A stretch of 64,000 nt of DNA, from assembly GCA_024231975.1 (NCBI GenBank), contig JAAEQB010000052.1, forward strand, positions 48,900 to 112,899, in the 5' to 3' direction. Source of the stretch: Allobosea sp. (GTDB lineage: Bacteria > Pseudomonadota > Alphaproteobacteria > Rhizobiales > Beijerinckiaceae). The translations under genes and the position numbers were made by a program. Of the stretch, positions 16,125-24,811 are shown in pieces. The notes under the pieces were generated by a model, which saw nothing but the letters and a program-made list of their open reading frames with translations, did not search any database and was not told the DNA's origin. Each line of letters starts with the position of its first letter. Position 1 is the first letter of the stretch.

Positions 16125-17336
16125 ATGGACCAGATGACGAAGGTTCCCGAAACGCTCGGCCGCCCGCCCTTCGACCTTGCCGCCGAGTTCTCGCGCTTCC
16201 GCCAGAACTGGCCCTCCAGCCTGCATTTCGCCGCTCACAGCCATCATTTCTGGCCGGATGCCACCCGCGAGGCCCATTTGCGCGCCTGGGACGATGCCGC
16301 GCGGCTCATCGACGGCAAGTGGCAGGAGGTGCTGGGCCCGGTCTGGCAGAAGGTCGCACAGGGCGTGGCCAAGCACCTGAACCTGCCGGGGATCGATGGC
16401 CTCGTCCCAGCCAACAACACCCATGAATTCGTCAACCGTTTGCTCTCCTGCCTGCCGCGCGAGCGCAAGCCACGCATCCTGACCAGCGATGCCGAGTTCC
16501 ACTCCTTCCGGCGCCAGATCGAGCGGCTGGCCGAGGATGGGCTGATCGAGCTCACCGTCGTGCCGGCAGAGCCTTTCGAGGGTCTGGCGGAGCGGCTGGT
16601 CGCGGCGGCACAGCAGGGCTCTGGCCCCGACATGGTCTTCGTCAGCCAGGTCCACTTCAACTCCGGCTATGCTCTGACCGATCTGGAAGCGCTGGTCGAC
16701 GGCGTCTCGGCGCCGGGCCGGCTCGTCGTCATCGACGGCTATCACGGCTTCCTGGCCCGGCCGACCGATCTCTCCGCCATCGCCGACAAGGCCTTCTACA
16801 TCGCCGGCGGCTACAAATACGCCATGTCGGGCGAGGGCGCCTGCTTCATGCATTGCCCGCCCGGCTTCGCCATGCGGCCGCGCGACACCGGCTGGTATGC
16901 CTCCTTCGGCGCGCTCTCGGGCAAGCAGGGCGAGATCGGCTATGCCGAGAATGGCTGGCGCTTCATGGGCGCGACCTTCGACCCATCCGGCCTCTACCGC
17001 ATGGGCGCGATGTTCGACTGGCTCGACGCCAAGGGCCTCGACGCAGCCGCGATCCACGCCCACGCCCATGCCTTGCAGGCGAGCTTCGCCGACGGGCTGG
17101 CGAAGCAGCCCTGTGGCGTGCTCGCTCTGGAGAACCTCGTCGTGCCGCTGGACGAGCCGGCGCGCGGCAATTTCCTGACCTTCCGCCATGCCGATGCGGC
17201 GATCTGGCATGAGAAGCTGAAGCAGGCCGGCGTCACGGTCGACCTGCGTGGCGATCGCCTGCGTGTCGGCTTCGGACTCTACCAGACCGCGGATGATGTG
17301 AAGCTGCTGCTGGAGCGCCTGCTGACGTTGCGGTAG
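16125..17336 (+). CDS. Kynureninase-like class V PLP enzyme
   Basis: A PLP enzyme of the class V aminotransferase superfamily, 403 residues. The Schiff-base lysine is in IAGGYKYAMSGEG, the cofactor Asp/His region is in VIDGYHGFLARPTDLS, and VFVSQVHFNSGYAL matches the kynureninase-type stretch before it. Placement opposite kynA strongly suggests it removes alanine from kynurenine to give anthranilate, though it is divergent from the classical Pseudomonas enzyme and could act on another substrate. Three ATGs are stacked at 16119, 16122 and 16125; GCGGAG at 16112 is best spaced for the third. Confidence 0.8.
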   Translation: MDQMTKVPETLGRPPFDLAAEFSRFRQNWPSSLHFAAHSHHFWPDATREAHLRAWDDAARLIDGKWQEVLGPVWQKVAQGVAKHLNLPGIDGLVPANNTHEFVNRLLSCLPRERKPRILTSDAEFHSFRRQIERLAEDGLIELTVVPAEPFEGLAERLVAAAQQGSGPDMVFVSQVHFNSGYALTDLEALVDGVSAPGRLVVIDGYHGFLARPTDLSAIADKAFYIAGGYKYAMSGEGACFMHCPPGFAMRPRDTGWYASFGALSGKQGEIGYAENGWRFMGATFDPSGLYRMGAMFDWLDAKGLDAAAIHAHAHALQASFADGLAKQPCGVLALENLVVPLDEPARGNFLTFRHADAAIWHEKLKQAGVTVDLRGDRLRVGFGLYQTADDVKLLLERLLTLR

Positions 17337-17391
17337 GCTCTGTTCCCGATCGGCTTGCACCCTGCACTGATCAAGCGGACGGAGCTGACGC

Positions 17392-17805
17392 ATGAAGACT
17401 CTGCCGGCCCTGGTGATTGCTGCCGCTCTCGCTTCGCTCACCCCCGCCTTCGCGCAGACGCCTGCCAAGGCGGTGGCTTCCGCGGCGGTGCAGAAGGATT
17501 TCGGCGATTTCATCGCAAAGTTCCGCGCGGCGCTGAAGGCCAATGATCCGGCCGCCGTCGCCGCCATGACGAAGCTGCCTTATATGGCCGACGCGTCCAT
17601 CAGCGACGCGGCGCAATTCCGCGCCAAGGCCTGGCCGCGCGACTTCGGCGCCAAGAACCGCGCCTGCCTCCAGCGCGCCAAGCCGGTCTATGATCGCGAC
17701 GGCAACAGGAACGAGATCTACGCGATTGCCTGTGGCGGCAGCATCTTCACCTTCACCAAGACGCAGGCTGGCTTCCAGCTCACGGATGTCGACGTGGCCG
17801 ACTGA
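17392..17805 (+). CDS. Exported hypothetical protein
   Basis: A 137-residue protein with a signal peptide (residues 1-22, ending AFA before QTPAK). The mature part has a helical stretch (VQKDFGDFIAKFRAALKAND) and then a small beta-rich domain with two cysteines (CLQRAKPVY and IACGGSIF) that could form a disulfide in the periplasm. The layout resembles NTF2-like exported proteins, but that is not certain. It is separated by only 17 bases from the convergent EmrA-like gene. Confidence 0.7.
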   Translation: MKTLPALVIAAALASLTPAFAQTPAKAVASAAVQKDFGDFIAKFRAALKANDPAAVAAMTKLPYMADASISDAAQFRAKAWPRDFGAKNRACLQRAKPVYDRDGNRNEIYAIACGGSIFTFTKTQAGFQLTDVDVAD

Positions 17806-17822
17806 GCAGGTGTGGGGAGGCG

Positions 17823-18863
17823 TCAGCGCTGCGAAGTATCGACGCTGACCACCACCGACATGCCGGGCGAGAGCCGCTCCGCCAGCGCCTGACCGGGATC
17901 GATCGCGATCCGCACCGGCACGCGCTGGGCGATCTTGACGAAATTGCCGGTGGCGTTCTCCGGCCGGATCACGCTGAACTCCGAGCCGGCCGCCGGCGAG
18001 AAGCGCTCGATCATGCCCGTGAGCCTGGCATGGCGCAGCGCATCGACGGTGAAGGAGACCTTCTGGCCGATGCGCATGCCGGGCAGCTGTGTCTCCTTGA
18101 AATTGGCGATCACCCAGACCTGGCTCGGCACCAGGGCCATCAATTGCGTGCCGGCCGAGACATACTGCCCGAGCCGGGCCGAGACCTCGCCGAGGCGCCC
18201 GTCCTGCGGCGCGGTGATGCGGGTGTTCTGCAGATCGATCTCGGCGAGATGGACGGCCGCCTCGGCGCCCTGGACCGCGGCTTCCAGCGAGGCCTTGTTG
18301 ACGATGGCGCTCTGCACCTCCTGGCGGGAGACGTCGACGGCGGCGTTGCTTGCCGTCAGGCCGGCCTTGGCCTGGTCGAGCGCCTGCAGGCTCTGGTCGG
18401 CATTGGTCTGATTGACGACGCCGCGCTCGCGCAGCGGCTCGATCCGGCTCCAATTGGCCTCGGCCGTGCGCAAGGCCGCCTCGGCGCTGGCGACATTGGC
18501 CTCGCTGGCGCGCAGGCGCGCCTCGGCGGCGTGGCGGGCCTGTTCGGAATTGGCGAGCGCGGCATGCTGCGCGGCGAGGCTGGCGCGGGCCTGCTCCAGC
18601 CGCTGCTGGAAGATGCGCTCGTCGATGCGGACGAGCAGCTGACCCTGCTTGACCGTGGCGAAATCCTGCACGGCGACCTCGGCGATGTAGCCGGCGAGCT
18701 GCGGCGCGATCACGGTGACCTGGCCGCGCACATAGGCGTTCTCGGTGGTCTCGATCGCGTTGGCGAAGGGCGGCAGCCGCCATGCGTAGAGGATGACACT
18801 GATGCCGGCGAGGCCGACGGCGAGCGCGATATAGGTCGAGACGGAGCGGAAGATGCGGGTCAT
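17823..18863 (-). CDS. EmrA/HlyD-family membrane fusion protein
   Basis: Periplasmic adaptor of an MFS-type drug efflux pump, 346 residues. One N-terminal membrane helix (about 13-32) is followed by a biotinyl-lipoyl half-domain (AQLAGYIAEVAVQDFATVKQGQLLVRID), a long alpha-helical hairpin (about 70-200, Ala/Glu/Arg-rich) and the second half-motif TRITAPQDGRLGEVSARLGQYV. It overlaps the MFS gene upstream by four bases (ATGA). With that permease and a TolC it would form a tripartite pump; no TolC gene is in the window. Confidence 0.93.
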   Translation of the reverse strand: MTRIFRSVSTYIALAVGLAGISVILYAWRLPPFANAIETTENAYVRGQVTVIAPQLAGYIAEVAVQDFATVKQGQLLVRIDERIFQQRLEQARASLAAQHAALANSEQARHAAEARLRASEANVASAEAALRTAEANWSRIEPLRERGVVNQTNADQSLQALDQAKAGLTASNAAVDVSRQEVQSAIVNKASLEAAVQGAEAAVHLAEIDLQNTRITAPQDGRLGEVSARLGQYVSAGTQLMALVPSQVWVIANFKETQLPGMRIGQKVSFTVDALRHARLTGMIERFSPAAGSEFSVIRPENATGNFVKIAQRVPVRIAIDPGQALAERLSPGMSVVVSVDTSQR

Positions 18864-20500
18864 GGCTGGGGCGCGGGGGCAGGGGCGGCGGCGGGAGCGG
18901 CGAAGCGTTCCCGCAGGCGCAGGACGGCAAGATGGGTGAGGAGGCCGATGAGCGCGCTGCCGGCGATCAGGGCGATCAGCAGGAAGGCATCGTTATAGGC
19001 GAGAACGGTCGCTTCCCGGGTTGCCTGCTGGGCGAGCAGGGTGACGCCTTCGGCCCGTGTCAGCCCGAGATCGGTCAGGACATGGCCATAGGCGCTGCCG
19101 AGTTGCTGGACGCGCTCGGCGACGAGCGGGTTGGCCAGCGAGAAATGCTCGGCGAGCTGGCTGTAATGGAAGCTCGTCCGAAGCGTGATGAAGCTGCCGA
19201 ACAGGGCCGAGCCGAGCAGGCCGCCAATGCTTTGGGTGAACAGGAAGATCACGAAGAAGCTGAGGATGTAGACGGGTCCGCGCGCCAGCGCCGGGGCGAG
19301 GCCCTGTCCCATCGCCGCCGGCAGGAACAGGGCCGAGCCATAGGCGACCAGCGCCTGGCTGAGATGAATGTCGTCCGGCCGGGTCAGATTGGTGGCGTTG
19401 CTGTCGAGGAGTGCGCCCGTCATGATGCAGATGAGCGCGGCCGCGTAGAAGGCATTCTCCCGGCCGGGCCGCAGCAGCGCCGCACAGGTGAAGCCGCCGG
19501 CCAGGATCGCCGCCAGGATCACACCATAGAGCGGCAGCGTCTGCTCGTTTTGGAAGCCGAGCGCCTGGAAGAAATTCGAGGCGCCGACCGTCTGCTCGGC
19601 CAGCACGATGCGAAAGAGCAGCAGCACGGTGGCGTAATGCAGAGTCGCCGGGCTTGTCAGCCAGCGTATGTCGATGAGCGGGCTCTGCCGGTGCAGCTCG
19701 ATGATCGCCGCGAGCATCAGGCAGAGGATCGCGCCGGCGAAGAGCCAGCCGAGCCAGGGCGCCTCCAGCCACCAGTAGATCCGCCCGAGCGAGAGCGCGA
19801 CGGCGATCGCGCCGAAGCCGAGCGCGATCAGCAGATAGCTCACCCCGTCGAGTGGCCCGATCACCTTGACCCGCGGCGGCGTCGTCAATGGCAGGGCGTA
19901 GACCAGGCCGAAGGCGACCAGCGCCAGCCCCATCTCGAACAGGGTCAGGCCATGGAAACCGCCGATCTCGAGCAGCGTCGGCGAGATCAGCCGCGTGACG
20001 GGAATGCCGAGCGTGGTGTTGGTCAGCGCCAGCGACAGGCCGACCGTCAGCTTCTGGCGCGGCTGCAGCGGCTCGATCATGTAGAGGAAGGCGAGCGACG
20101 ACATCGGCGCGGCGGCGATGCCGCTCATGAAGCGCACGACCAGCGCCGATTGCAGGTCGTGCACGAAGAAGTTGAGCAAGGCGGCGATGACGAAGCCGGC
20201 GATGCTGATCTCGGCGAAGTTGCGCAGGCCGTACTGCATCCTGATCTTGATCAGGGCGATCGAGAGCGAGACGTTCGGCGCCATATAGGCGGCGATCAGC
20301 CAGTTGGTCTCGGCGACGGTGGCGCCGAGCTCGCCCTGGATCTGGTAGACATTGGTGGTGACGAGATTGGCGCCGACCTGCTGCGTCATAGCCAGCATCG
20401 TCGCAGCCAGCATGTAGGCGAGCGCCCGCGCCCGGCTCATGCTTGCCGCCGCTTCAGGCGGTGGCGCCGCGGCTTGCGGAGCGGGGGAGGGCGCATTCAT
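18860..20500 (-). CDS. EmrB-like MFS drug efflux permease (DHA2 family)
   Basis: A 546-residue permease with about 14 hydrophobic segments, the DHA2 topology, expected in the inner membrane and proton-driven. Seen in order: a short Pro/Ala-rich start, YMLAATMLAMTQQVGANLV in helix 1, NWLIAAYMAPN and VVRFMSGIAAAPMSSL early, and GVILAAILAGGFTCAALLRPGR in the second half. It is middle gene of a regulator-permease-adaptor operon whose joints both overlap by four bases. Substrate is not predictable. Confidence 0.9.
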   Translation of the reverse strand: MNAPSPAPQAAAPPPEAAASMSRARALAYMLAATMLAMTQQVGANLVTTNVYQIQGELGATVAETNWLIAAYMAPNVSLSIALIKIRMQYGLRNFAEISIAGFVIAALLNFFVHDLQSALVVRFMSGIAAAPMSSLAFLYMIEPLQPRQKLTVGLSLALTNTTLGIPVTRLISPTLLEIGGFHGLTLFEMGLALVAFGLVYALPLTTPPRVKVIGPLDGVSYLLIALGFGAIAVALSLGRIYWWLEAPWLGWLFAGAILCLMLAAIIELHRQSPLIDIRWLTSPATLHYATVLLLFRIVLAEQTVGASNFFQALGFQNEQTLPLYGVILAAILAGGFTCAALLRPGRENAFYAAALICIMTGALLDSNATNLTRPDDIHLSQALVAYGSALFLPAAMGQGLAPALARGPVYILSFFVIFLFTQSIGGLLGSALFGSFITLRTSFHYSQLAEHFSLANPLVAERVQQLGSAYGHVLTDLGLTRAEGVTLLAQQATREATVLAYNDAFLLIALIAGSALIGLLTHLAVLRLRERFAAPAAAPAPAPQP

Positions 20501-20946
20501 CCGGCCGCCCCGCGGTTGGCGACGATGTTCCGCGACATCCGGGAGAGCACGCGCAGGGCGATTTCCAGCTCCTCCCTGTCGACCCCATCCAGCACATCGG
20601 CCCGCAATTCGGTCAGGAAGGCAAGGATGTCCTCGGCCTGGGCACGCGCCGCTTGGGTCAGGAACACCCGCCGGGCCCGCCGGTCGCCGGGGACGGCGCG
20701 GCGCTCGATCATGCCGGTGCGTTCGAGCCCGTCGAGCAGGCGCACTAAGGTGGGCTGCTCGATGTCGAGCAAATCAGCGAGATCGGACTGAATCGGCCCG
20801 TCGGCTTTGGCGAGCTGCATCAGCAGGCGGGCGCGCGAGAGCGTCAGCCCCATGTCGCGGGCGCGCTCGTCGACCAGCGCCCTGAGCTTGCGGTTGGCGG
20901 ACGCCAGCTCGGCGGTGAAGGCGGCCTGAAGCTCCGGGGAGTCCAT
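20497..20946 (-). CDS. MarR-family transcriptional regulator
   Basis: A 149-residue winged-helix regulator. The recognition region is QSDLADLLDIEQPTLVRLLDGLERTGMIERR and the wing is GDRRARRVFLT (both quoted in short pieces of the full domain). It starts the efflux operon and overlaps the permease gene by four bases, the usual set-up of an autoregulated repressor relieved by a pump substrate. An ATG at 20946 is chosen; a GTG at 20955 is in frame. An inverted repeat lies just upstream. Confidence 0.9.
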   Translation of the reverse strand: MDSPELQAAFTAELASANRKLRALVDERARDMGLTLSRARLLMQLAKADGPIQSDLADLLDIEQPTLVRLLDGLERTGMIERRAVPGDRRARRVFLTQAARAQAEDILAFLTELRADVLDGVDREELEIALRVLSRMSRNIVANRGAAG

Positions 20947-20964
20947 AGCGATCACATGAATAGG

Positions 20965-20990
20965 TTGCTAATGATATGCTGACATAGCAA
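20965..20990. promoter_or_regulatory. Candidate MarR operator upstream of the efflux operon
   Basis: TTGCTA (20965-20970) and TAGCAA (20985-20990) form a perfect inverted repeat with a 14-base spacer. It lies 19 bases upstream of the regulator start, in an AT-rich pocket of otherwise GC-rich sequence, where a -10/-35 region would be expected. Confidence 0.5.
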
Positions 20991-21077
20991 TGCGAAGGGT
21001 GCATTGCAAATTATAGTTCGTACCGTCGATATGCGTTTTGAGAATGGATAGCTCGGCAGCTTGCGGCGCCGCGGGCA

Positions 21078-21105
21078 ACAAAAAACGCGGCCCGAAGGCC
21101 GCGTT
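21078..21105 (-). terminator. Rho-independent terminator of rplS
   Basis: On the minus strand a perfect 9-bp stem AACGCGGCC/GGCCGCGTT closes a TTCG tetraloop and runs into T-rich sequence. It lies 30 bases downstream of the rplS stop codon. The UUCG loop makes the hairpin unusually stable. Confidence 0.92.
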
Positions 21106-21134
21106 CCTGAAATCCTGATGCGGGAAGAGGGCTC

Positions 21135-21527
21135 TTACTTGCCCTTGCTCTCGCCCTTGGCCGGCTTGGCATCGACGCGCTCGGCGATACGGGCCGACTT
21201 GCCGCGGCGATCGCGCAGGTAATACAGCTTGGCGCGGCGAACCTTGCCCTTGCGGACGACCTTGATCGAGTCGAGGTTCGGCGAATACAGCGGGAAAACG
21301 CGCTCGACGCCCTCGCCATAGGAAATCTTGCGGACGGTGAAGCTCTCGTTGAGGCCGCCGCCATTGCGGGCGATCACGACGCCTTCATAGGCCTGGACGC
21401 GGCTGCGCTCGCCTTCCTTGACCTTGACGTTGACCTGCACGGTGTCGCCGGGCTGGAAATGCGGGATTTCCTTGCTCTCGGCGAGCTTGGCGATCTGCTC
21501 TTTGTCGAGCTGCTCGATGATGTTCAT
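21135..21527 (-). CDS. rplS: 50S ribosomal protein L19
   Basis: Structural protein at the 30S/50S interface, 130 residues. The hallmark FQPGDTVQVNVKVKEGERSRVQAYEGVVIARNG region (given in pieces) and VERVFPLYSPNLDSIKVVRKG are intact, then RRAKLYYLRDRRGKSARI. A Lys/Gly-rich tail (AKPAKGESKGK) extends the usual end. The ATG at 21527 follows GGAGA and begins MNIIEQLD; the much longer upstream frame is not coding. It usually follows trmD, but here trmD is 21 kb away, so rplS has its own promoter and terminator. Confidence 0.97.
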   Translation of the reverse strand: MNIIEQLDKEQIAKLAESKEIPHFQPGDTVQVNVKVKEGERSRVQAYEGVVIARNGGGLNESFTVRKISYGEGVERVFPLYSPNLDSIKVVRKGKVRRAKLYYLRDRRGKSARIAERVDAKPAKGESKGK

Positions 21528-21701
21528 GGCTATCTCCATGGCCGTGTTCGCGCGGGTAGCGCGGGCTTTCGGCTCGCTGTTTTCAGTTGAGGGCGTGGCC
21601 ATACAGCAGGCCGGGGGGTTTGTCGAGACGCTGCGATGGTCGCGCCAAGCCAGTTCCTGCCCATCTTGCGCAATGTCGCCGGCAGGGCCAGGAGATTCAG
21701 C

Positions 21702-22445
21702 ATGCCGGCCGAGATTCTGTCCTATGCCTCGCTGTTTACCCTGGCGGTCGGGCTGATCGCCGGCACTGTCGGCGGCGTGGTCGGGACGGGGTCCTCGATC
21801 ATGCTGCTGCCGGTGCTGGTCTGGTCGTTCGGGCCGAAGCAGGCGGTGCCGATCATGGCGGTCGCGGCGGTGATGGCGAATCTGGCGCGACTCGCGGCCT
21901 GGTGGCGCGAGGTCGATTGGCGCGCCTTTCTCGCCTACGCGCTGCCCGGCATTCCGGCGGCGATGTTCGGTGCGCGGACGCTGCTGCAATTGCCGGCCGC
22001 GGCGATCGATCTCGGCCTCGGGCTGTTCTTCCTGCTGATGATTCCCGGTCGGCACTGGCTGGCGGCGCGACAGATCAGGCTCGGCCTCTGGCAATTGGCC
22101 CTAGCCGGCGCGGCGATCGGCTTCCTGACCGGCCTCGTGCTGTCGACCGGGCCGCTCAGCGTCCCCGCCTTCGCCGCCCATGGCCTGAGCAAGGGCGCAC
22201 TGCTTTCGACGGAGGCCGCCACCTCGCTCTTCATCTATCTGACCAAGGTCGGGACCTTCCGCAGCTTCGGCGCGATGCCGCTGGCGATCTTCGTCAAGGG
22301 CGTCATCGTCGGCTCTTCGCTGATGCTCGGCGCCTTCATCGGCAAGGCGCTGGTGCGGCGCATGGATGAGCGCACCTTCCAGCGCTTGCTCGACGGGATG
22401 ATGCTGCTCTCCGGCCTGTTCTTGCTGCTGGCGGCGTTTCGCTAG
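21702..22445 (+). CDS. TSUP-family (TauE/SafE) permease
   Basis: A 247-residue membrane protein with about eight hydrophobic helices. The repeated family element appears as GLIAGTVGGVVGTGSSIMLLP in the first half and AAIGFLTGLVLSTGPLSVPAF in the second. Members export or import sulfite, sulfoacetate or other organosulfur anions, but the substrate cannot be told here. The ATG at 21702 has AGGAG eight bases upstream. Downstream, 67 bases away, is an SDR gene on the same strand. Confidence 0.88.
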   Translation: MPAEILSYASLFTLAVGLIAGTVGGVVGTGSSIMLLPVLVWSFGPKQAVPIMAVAAVMANLARLAAWWREVDWRAFLAYALPGIPAAMFGARTLLQLPAAAIDLGLGLFFLLMIPGRHWLAARQIRLGLWQLALAGAAIGFLTGLVLSTGPLSVPAFAAHGLSKGALLSTEAATSLFIYLTKVGTFRSFGAMPLAIFVKGVIVGSSLMLGAFIGKALVRRMDERTFQRLLDGMMLLSGLFLLLAAFR

Positions 22446-22512
22446 GCGCGCTTCCGGCCGGCCGCGCCGGGCTGTATGCAAGCTTCAGGGTTATGGATAG
22501 CGGAGCAGCGTG

Positions 22513-23301
22513 ATGTCCGAGAATTCGATCAAGACCGCCCTCGTCACCGGCGCGGCGCGCGGGATCGGGCTCGCGACGGCCAAGCGCTTCCTCGCCGACA
22601 ACTGGCGCGTCGCGCTGCTCGATATCGACGAGCCGGAACTCGCCAAAGCGATGGCCGATCTCGACGCGCCGACGGCGACGATGTCGATCGGCTGCGATGT
22701 CGCTATTCCCGGGCAGGTCGCCGAGGCGGTCGACGCGGTGGTCGAGCGCTTCGGCCGGCTCGACGCGCTCGTCAACAATGCCGGCACTGCCGTGTTCAAG
22801 CCATTGCTGGAGACGACCTACGCCGAATGGCAGCGCGTCCTCGCGGTCAATCTCGACGGGCCGTTCCTGACGACGCAGGCCGCCGCGCCGGTGATGGCCG
22901 ATAATGGCGGCGGCGCCATCGTCAACATCACCTCGATCTCGGGCCTGCGCGCCTCGACGCTGCGCGTCGCCTACGGCACCAGCAAGGCGGCGCTCGCCCA
23001 TCTCACCAAGCAGCAGGCGGCCGAACTCGCCGGGCTCGGCATCCGCGTCAACGCCGTCGCACCCGGCCCGGTCGAGACGGCGATGGCCAAGGCAGTGCAC
23101 TCACCCGAGATCCGCGCCGACTATCACGACGCCATTCCGCTCGCCCGCTACGGCGCCGAGGAAGAGCTCGCCGAAGCGATCTTCTTCCTGTGCAGCGATC
23201 GGGCGAGCTACATCACCGGCCAGGTGCTCGCCGTCGATGGCGGTTTCGACGCGGTCGGAATCGGCCTGCCGACATTGCGTGGGCAGCGGCGCAACCGCTA
23301 G
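22513..23301 (+). CDS. SDR-family oxidoreductase
   Basis: Classical short-chain dehydrogenase of 262 residues with NAD(P)-binding TGAARGIGLATAK near residue 11, NNAGTAVFKP, catalytic Ser in ITSISG, and Tyr/Lys in YGTSKAAL. The C terminus has ITGQVLAVDGGFDAVGIGLP, as usual in the family. Substrate unknown. The ATG at 22513 is preferred over an adjacent GTG; GGAG lies eight bases upstream. Its stop codon overlaps that of the convergent gene in the palindrome CTAG. Confidence 0.88.
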   Translation: MSENSIKTALVTGAARGIGLATAKRFLADNWRVALLDIDEPELAKAMADLDAPTATMSIGCDVAIPGQVAEAVDAVVERFGRLDALVNNAGTAVFKPLLETTYAEWQRVLAVNLDGPFLTTQAAAPVMADNGGGAIVNITSISGLRASTLRVAYGTSKAALAHLTKQQAAELAGLGIRVNAVAPGPVETAMAKAVHSPEIRADYHDAIPLARYGAEEELAEAIFFLCSDRASYITGQVLAVDGGFDAVGIGLPTLRGQRRNR

Positions 23302-24164
23302 CCCAACAGCCCGGCCAGCGCCTGTTTCAGCGTGACGCTGCCGCGGTGCGTCTCGCCGATGTCCTCGAAACCGGCGCGGCCGGCGTTCATGGCGTCATAG
23401 AGCCCGGCGAGCTCGCGCGCATGACTTGCGCTCAAGCCCGCGGCGGTAAGCCCGGGTTCCCATTCCTCGCGCGGCGTCGGCACTGCCAAGACCGGCTGGC
23501 CGAGCAGCTCGGTCAGCGCCTGGGCGGCCTGCTCGGGGGAATACTCGGCCGGCCCCTTCAGGTTGACGATGCGCTCGCCGGCATGCGGGCGGGCGAGCTC
23601 GGCGGCTGCATGCCGACCGACATCGACTGCGGAAACGGTCTCGCCGGCGGCGTCGAGTGGCTGGCGCATGCTCGGCAGGATGCCGTGCTCGGCCGCGACA
23701 GTAAGGATGCTACCCCAGTTCTCCATGAATTCAGTGGCGCGAATGAAGGTCAGCGATGGTGCCGCACCGCGCAGAGCCTGCTCGAAGTCGTGCAGCGCCC
23801 TGACGATGCCTGTGCCTTCCGTACGGTGCGCGCCGCTCGACGACAGCGCCACCACATGCGGCACGCCGGCGCGGCGGATCGCCTCGGCGATCGCAGCGCC
23901 GTTCTTCGCGGCAGCGGCGAAGACATCTTCGGCCGCGTGCGGGACCGGATTGAGGACGTAAGCCGCTTCAGCGCCGGCGAAGGCCGCAGCCAGCGCCTCG
24001 ACATCGTCGAGATCGGCCTTGACCAGAACAACGCCCTTTTCGGCAAGCGCTACGGCCCGGCCGGGCTCGCGGACGACAGCCTTGACTGCGTGGCCTGCTG
24101 CAAGGGCGGCCGCCAAAGCTGCGCCGCCCGTCTGTCCCGTTGCTCCCGAGATCGCAAACATCAT
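23298..24164 (-). CDS. NmrA-family NAD(P)-binding protein
   Basis: A 288-residue Rossmann-fold protein of the atypical SDR/NmrA group. The cofactor loop ISGATGQTGGAAL opens the protein, and LSSSGAHRTEGTG and FMENW are typical of NAD(P)H:quinone oxidoreductase-like or redox-sensor members. A Tyr-x-x-x-Lys catalytic pair is not obvious. It is divergent from an HxlR regulator, a frequent pairing for quinone- or aldehyde-stress genes. ATGs at 24161, 24164 and 24173 are all possible; GGAGG lies just ahead of the first two. Confidence 0.85.
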   Translation of the reverse strand: MMFAISGATGQTGGAALAAALAAGHAVKAVVREPGRAVALAEKGVVLVKADLDDVEALAAAFAGAEAAYVLNPVPHAAEDVFAAAAKNGAAIAEAIRRAGVPHVVALSSSGAHRTEGTGIVRALHDFEQALRGAAPSLTFIRATEFMENWGSILTVAAEHGILPSMRQPLDAAGETVSAVDVGRHAAAELARPHAGERIVNLKGPAEYSPEQAAQALTELLGQPVLAVPTPREEWEPGLTAAGLSASHARELAGLYDAMNAGRAGFEDIGETHRGSVTLKQALAGLLG

Positions 24165-24212
24165 GTCCTCCATCGGTTGATGGAAGCGAGATAACAGGGC
24201 AGTATCCAAAGC

Positions 24213-24239
24213 ATAAGTACGCACAATTTTTATACTTAT
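24213..24239. promoter_or_regulatory. Candidate HxlR operator
   Basis: Perfect inverted repeat ATAAGTA (24213-24219) and TACTTAT (24233-24239) with a 13-base AT-rich spacer. It lies in the 87-base gap between the HxlR gene and the divergent NmrA-like gene, and ends 12 bases before the HxlR start. HxlR/YodB-type regulators bind similar TAC/GTA-centred dyads. Confidence 0.65.
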
Positions 24240-24251
24240 TTGGAGCCGCCA

Positions 24252-24596
24252 ATGCGCCCCTCGCTCAAGGACATTCCCTATGTCTGGTGCCCGGTCGAGG
24301 CGACGATCGACGTGATCGGCGGCAAGTGGAAGGCGCTGATCCTGTTCCAGCTGACGCAGGGACCATGCCGCTTCAACGCGCTGCGCCGGCTCCTGCCGCA
24401 TGTGACGCAGCGGATGATGACCTTGCAGCTGCGGGCGCTGGAGGAGGACGGCATCATCTCCCGCAGCGTGCAGGAGACGGTGCCGCCCAAGGTCGAATAT
24501 GCCCTGACCGAGCGTGGCTGGGCGCTCGCGCCGATCTTCGAGGCGATGACGCTGTGGGGACAGGCGCATGGTGCGCGCCGGTCCGAGCCGGCCTGA
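24252..24596 (+). CDS. HxlR-family transcriptional regulator
   Basis: A 114-residue winged-helix protein of the HxlR (DUF24) family. The N-terminal WCPVEATIDVIGGKWK carries the conserved cysteine (residue 13), which in characterised members senses electrophiles or quinones. The helix-turn-helix follows in RFNALRRLLPHVTQRMMTLQLRAL, and the wing in EYALTERGWAL. The ATG at 24252 has TGGAG six bases upstream. It probably controls itself and the divergent NmrA-like gene through the dyad between them. Confidence 0.93.
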   Translation: MRPSLKDIPYVWCPVEATIDVIGGKWKALILFQLTQGPCRFNALRRLLPHVTQRMMTLQLRALEEDGIISRSVQETVPPKVEYALTERGWALAPIFEAMTLWGQAHGARRSEPA

Positions 24597-24811
24597 GCCC
24601 GCGGCAACATTCCGCTTGCGCCGGCTCCGGAACGGCGCGAACCTGCCTTCCGACATCCCTCTTCGACGGCCGCCCGACCCTGTCGGGCCCGAGCGACCGC
24701 CGCCTTTCCGGCGTGGGCGCTCCATTCCCGTTCCCGCCGGTCAACCGCCGCCCCGGACGAAAAGGCTTCAGGGCCGCCGTCCGTGCGTGGCCAGAACCGA
24801 AGGAGGACGAC

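Noticed and set aside
18932..20791. A plus-strand frame of over 600 codons across the EmrB gene
   Set aside because: It is the antisense of a clear MFS permease in very GC-rich DNA; its translation is Arg/Gly/Glu-rich low-complexity text without a known domain.
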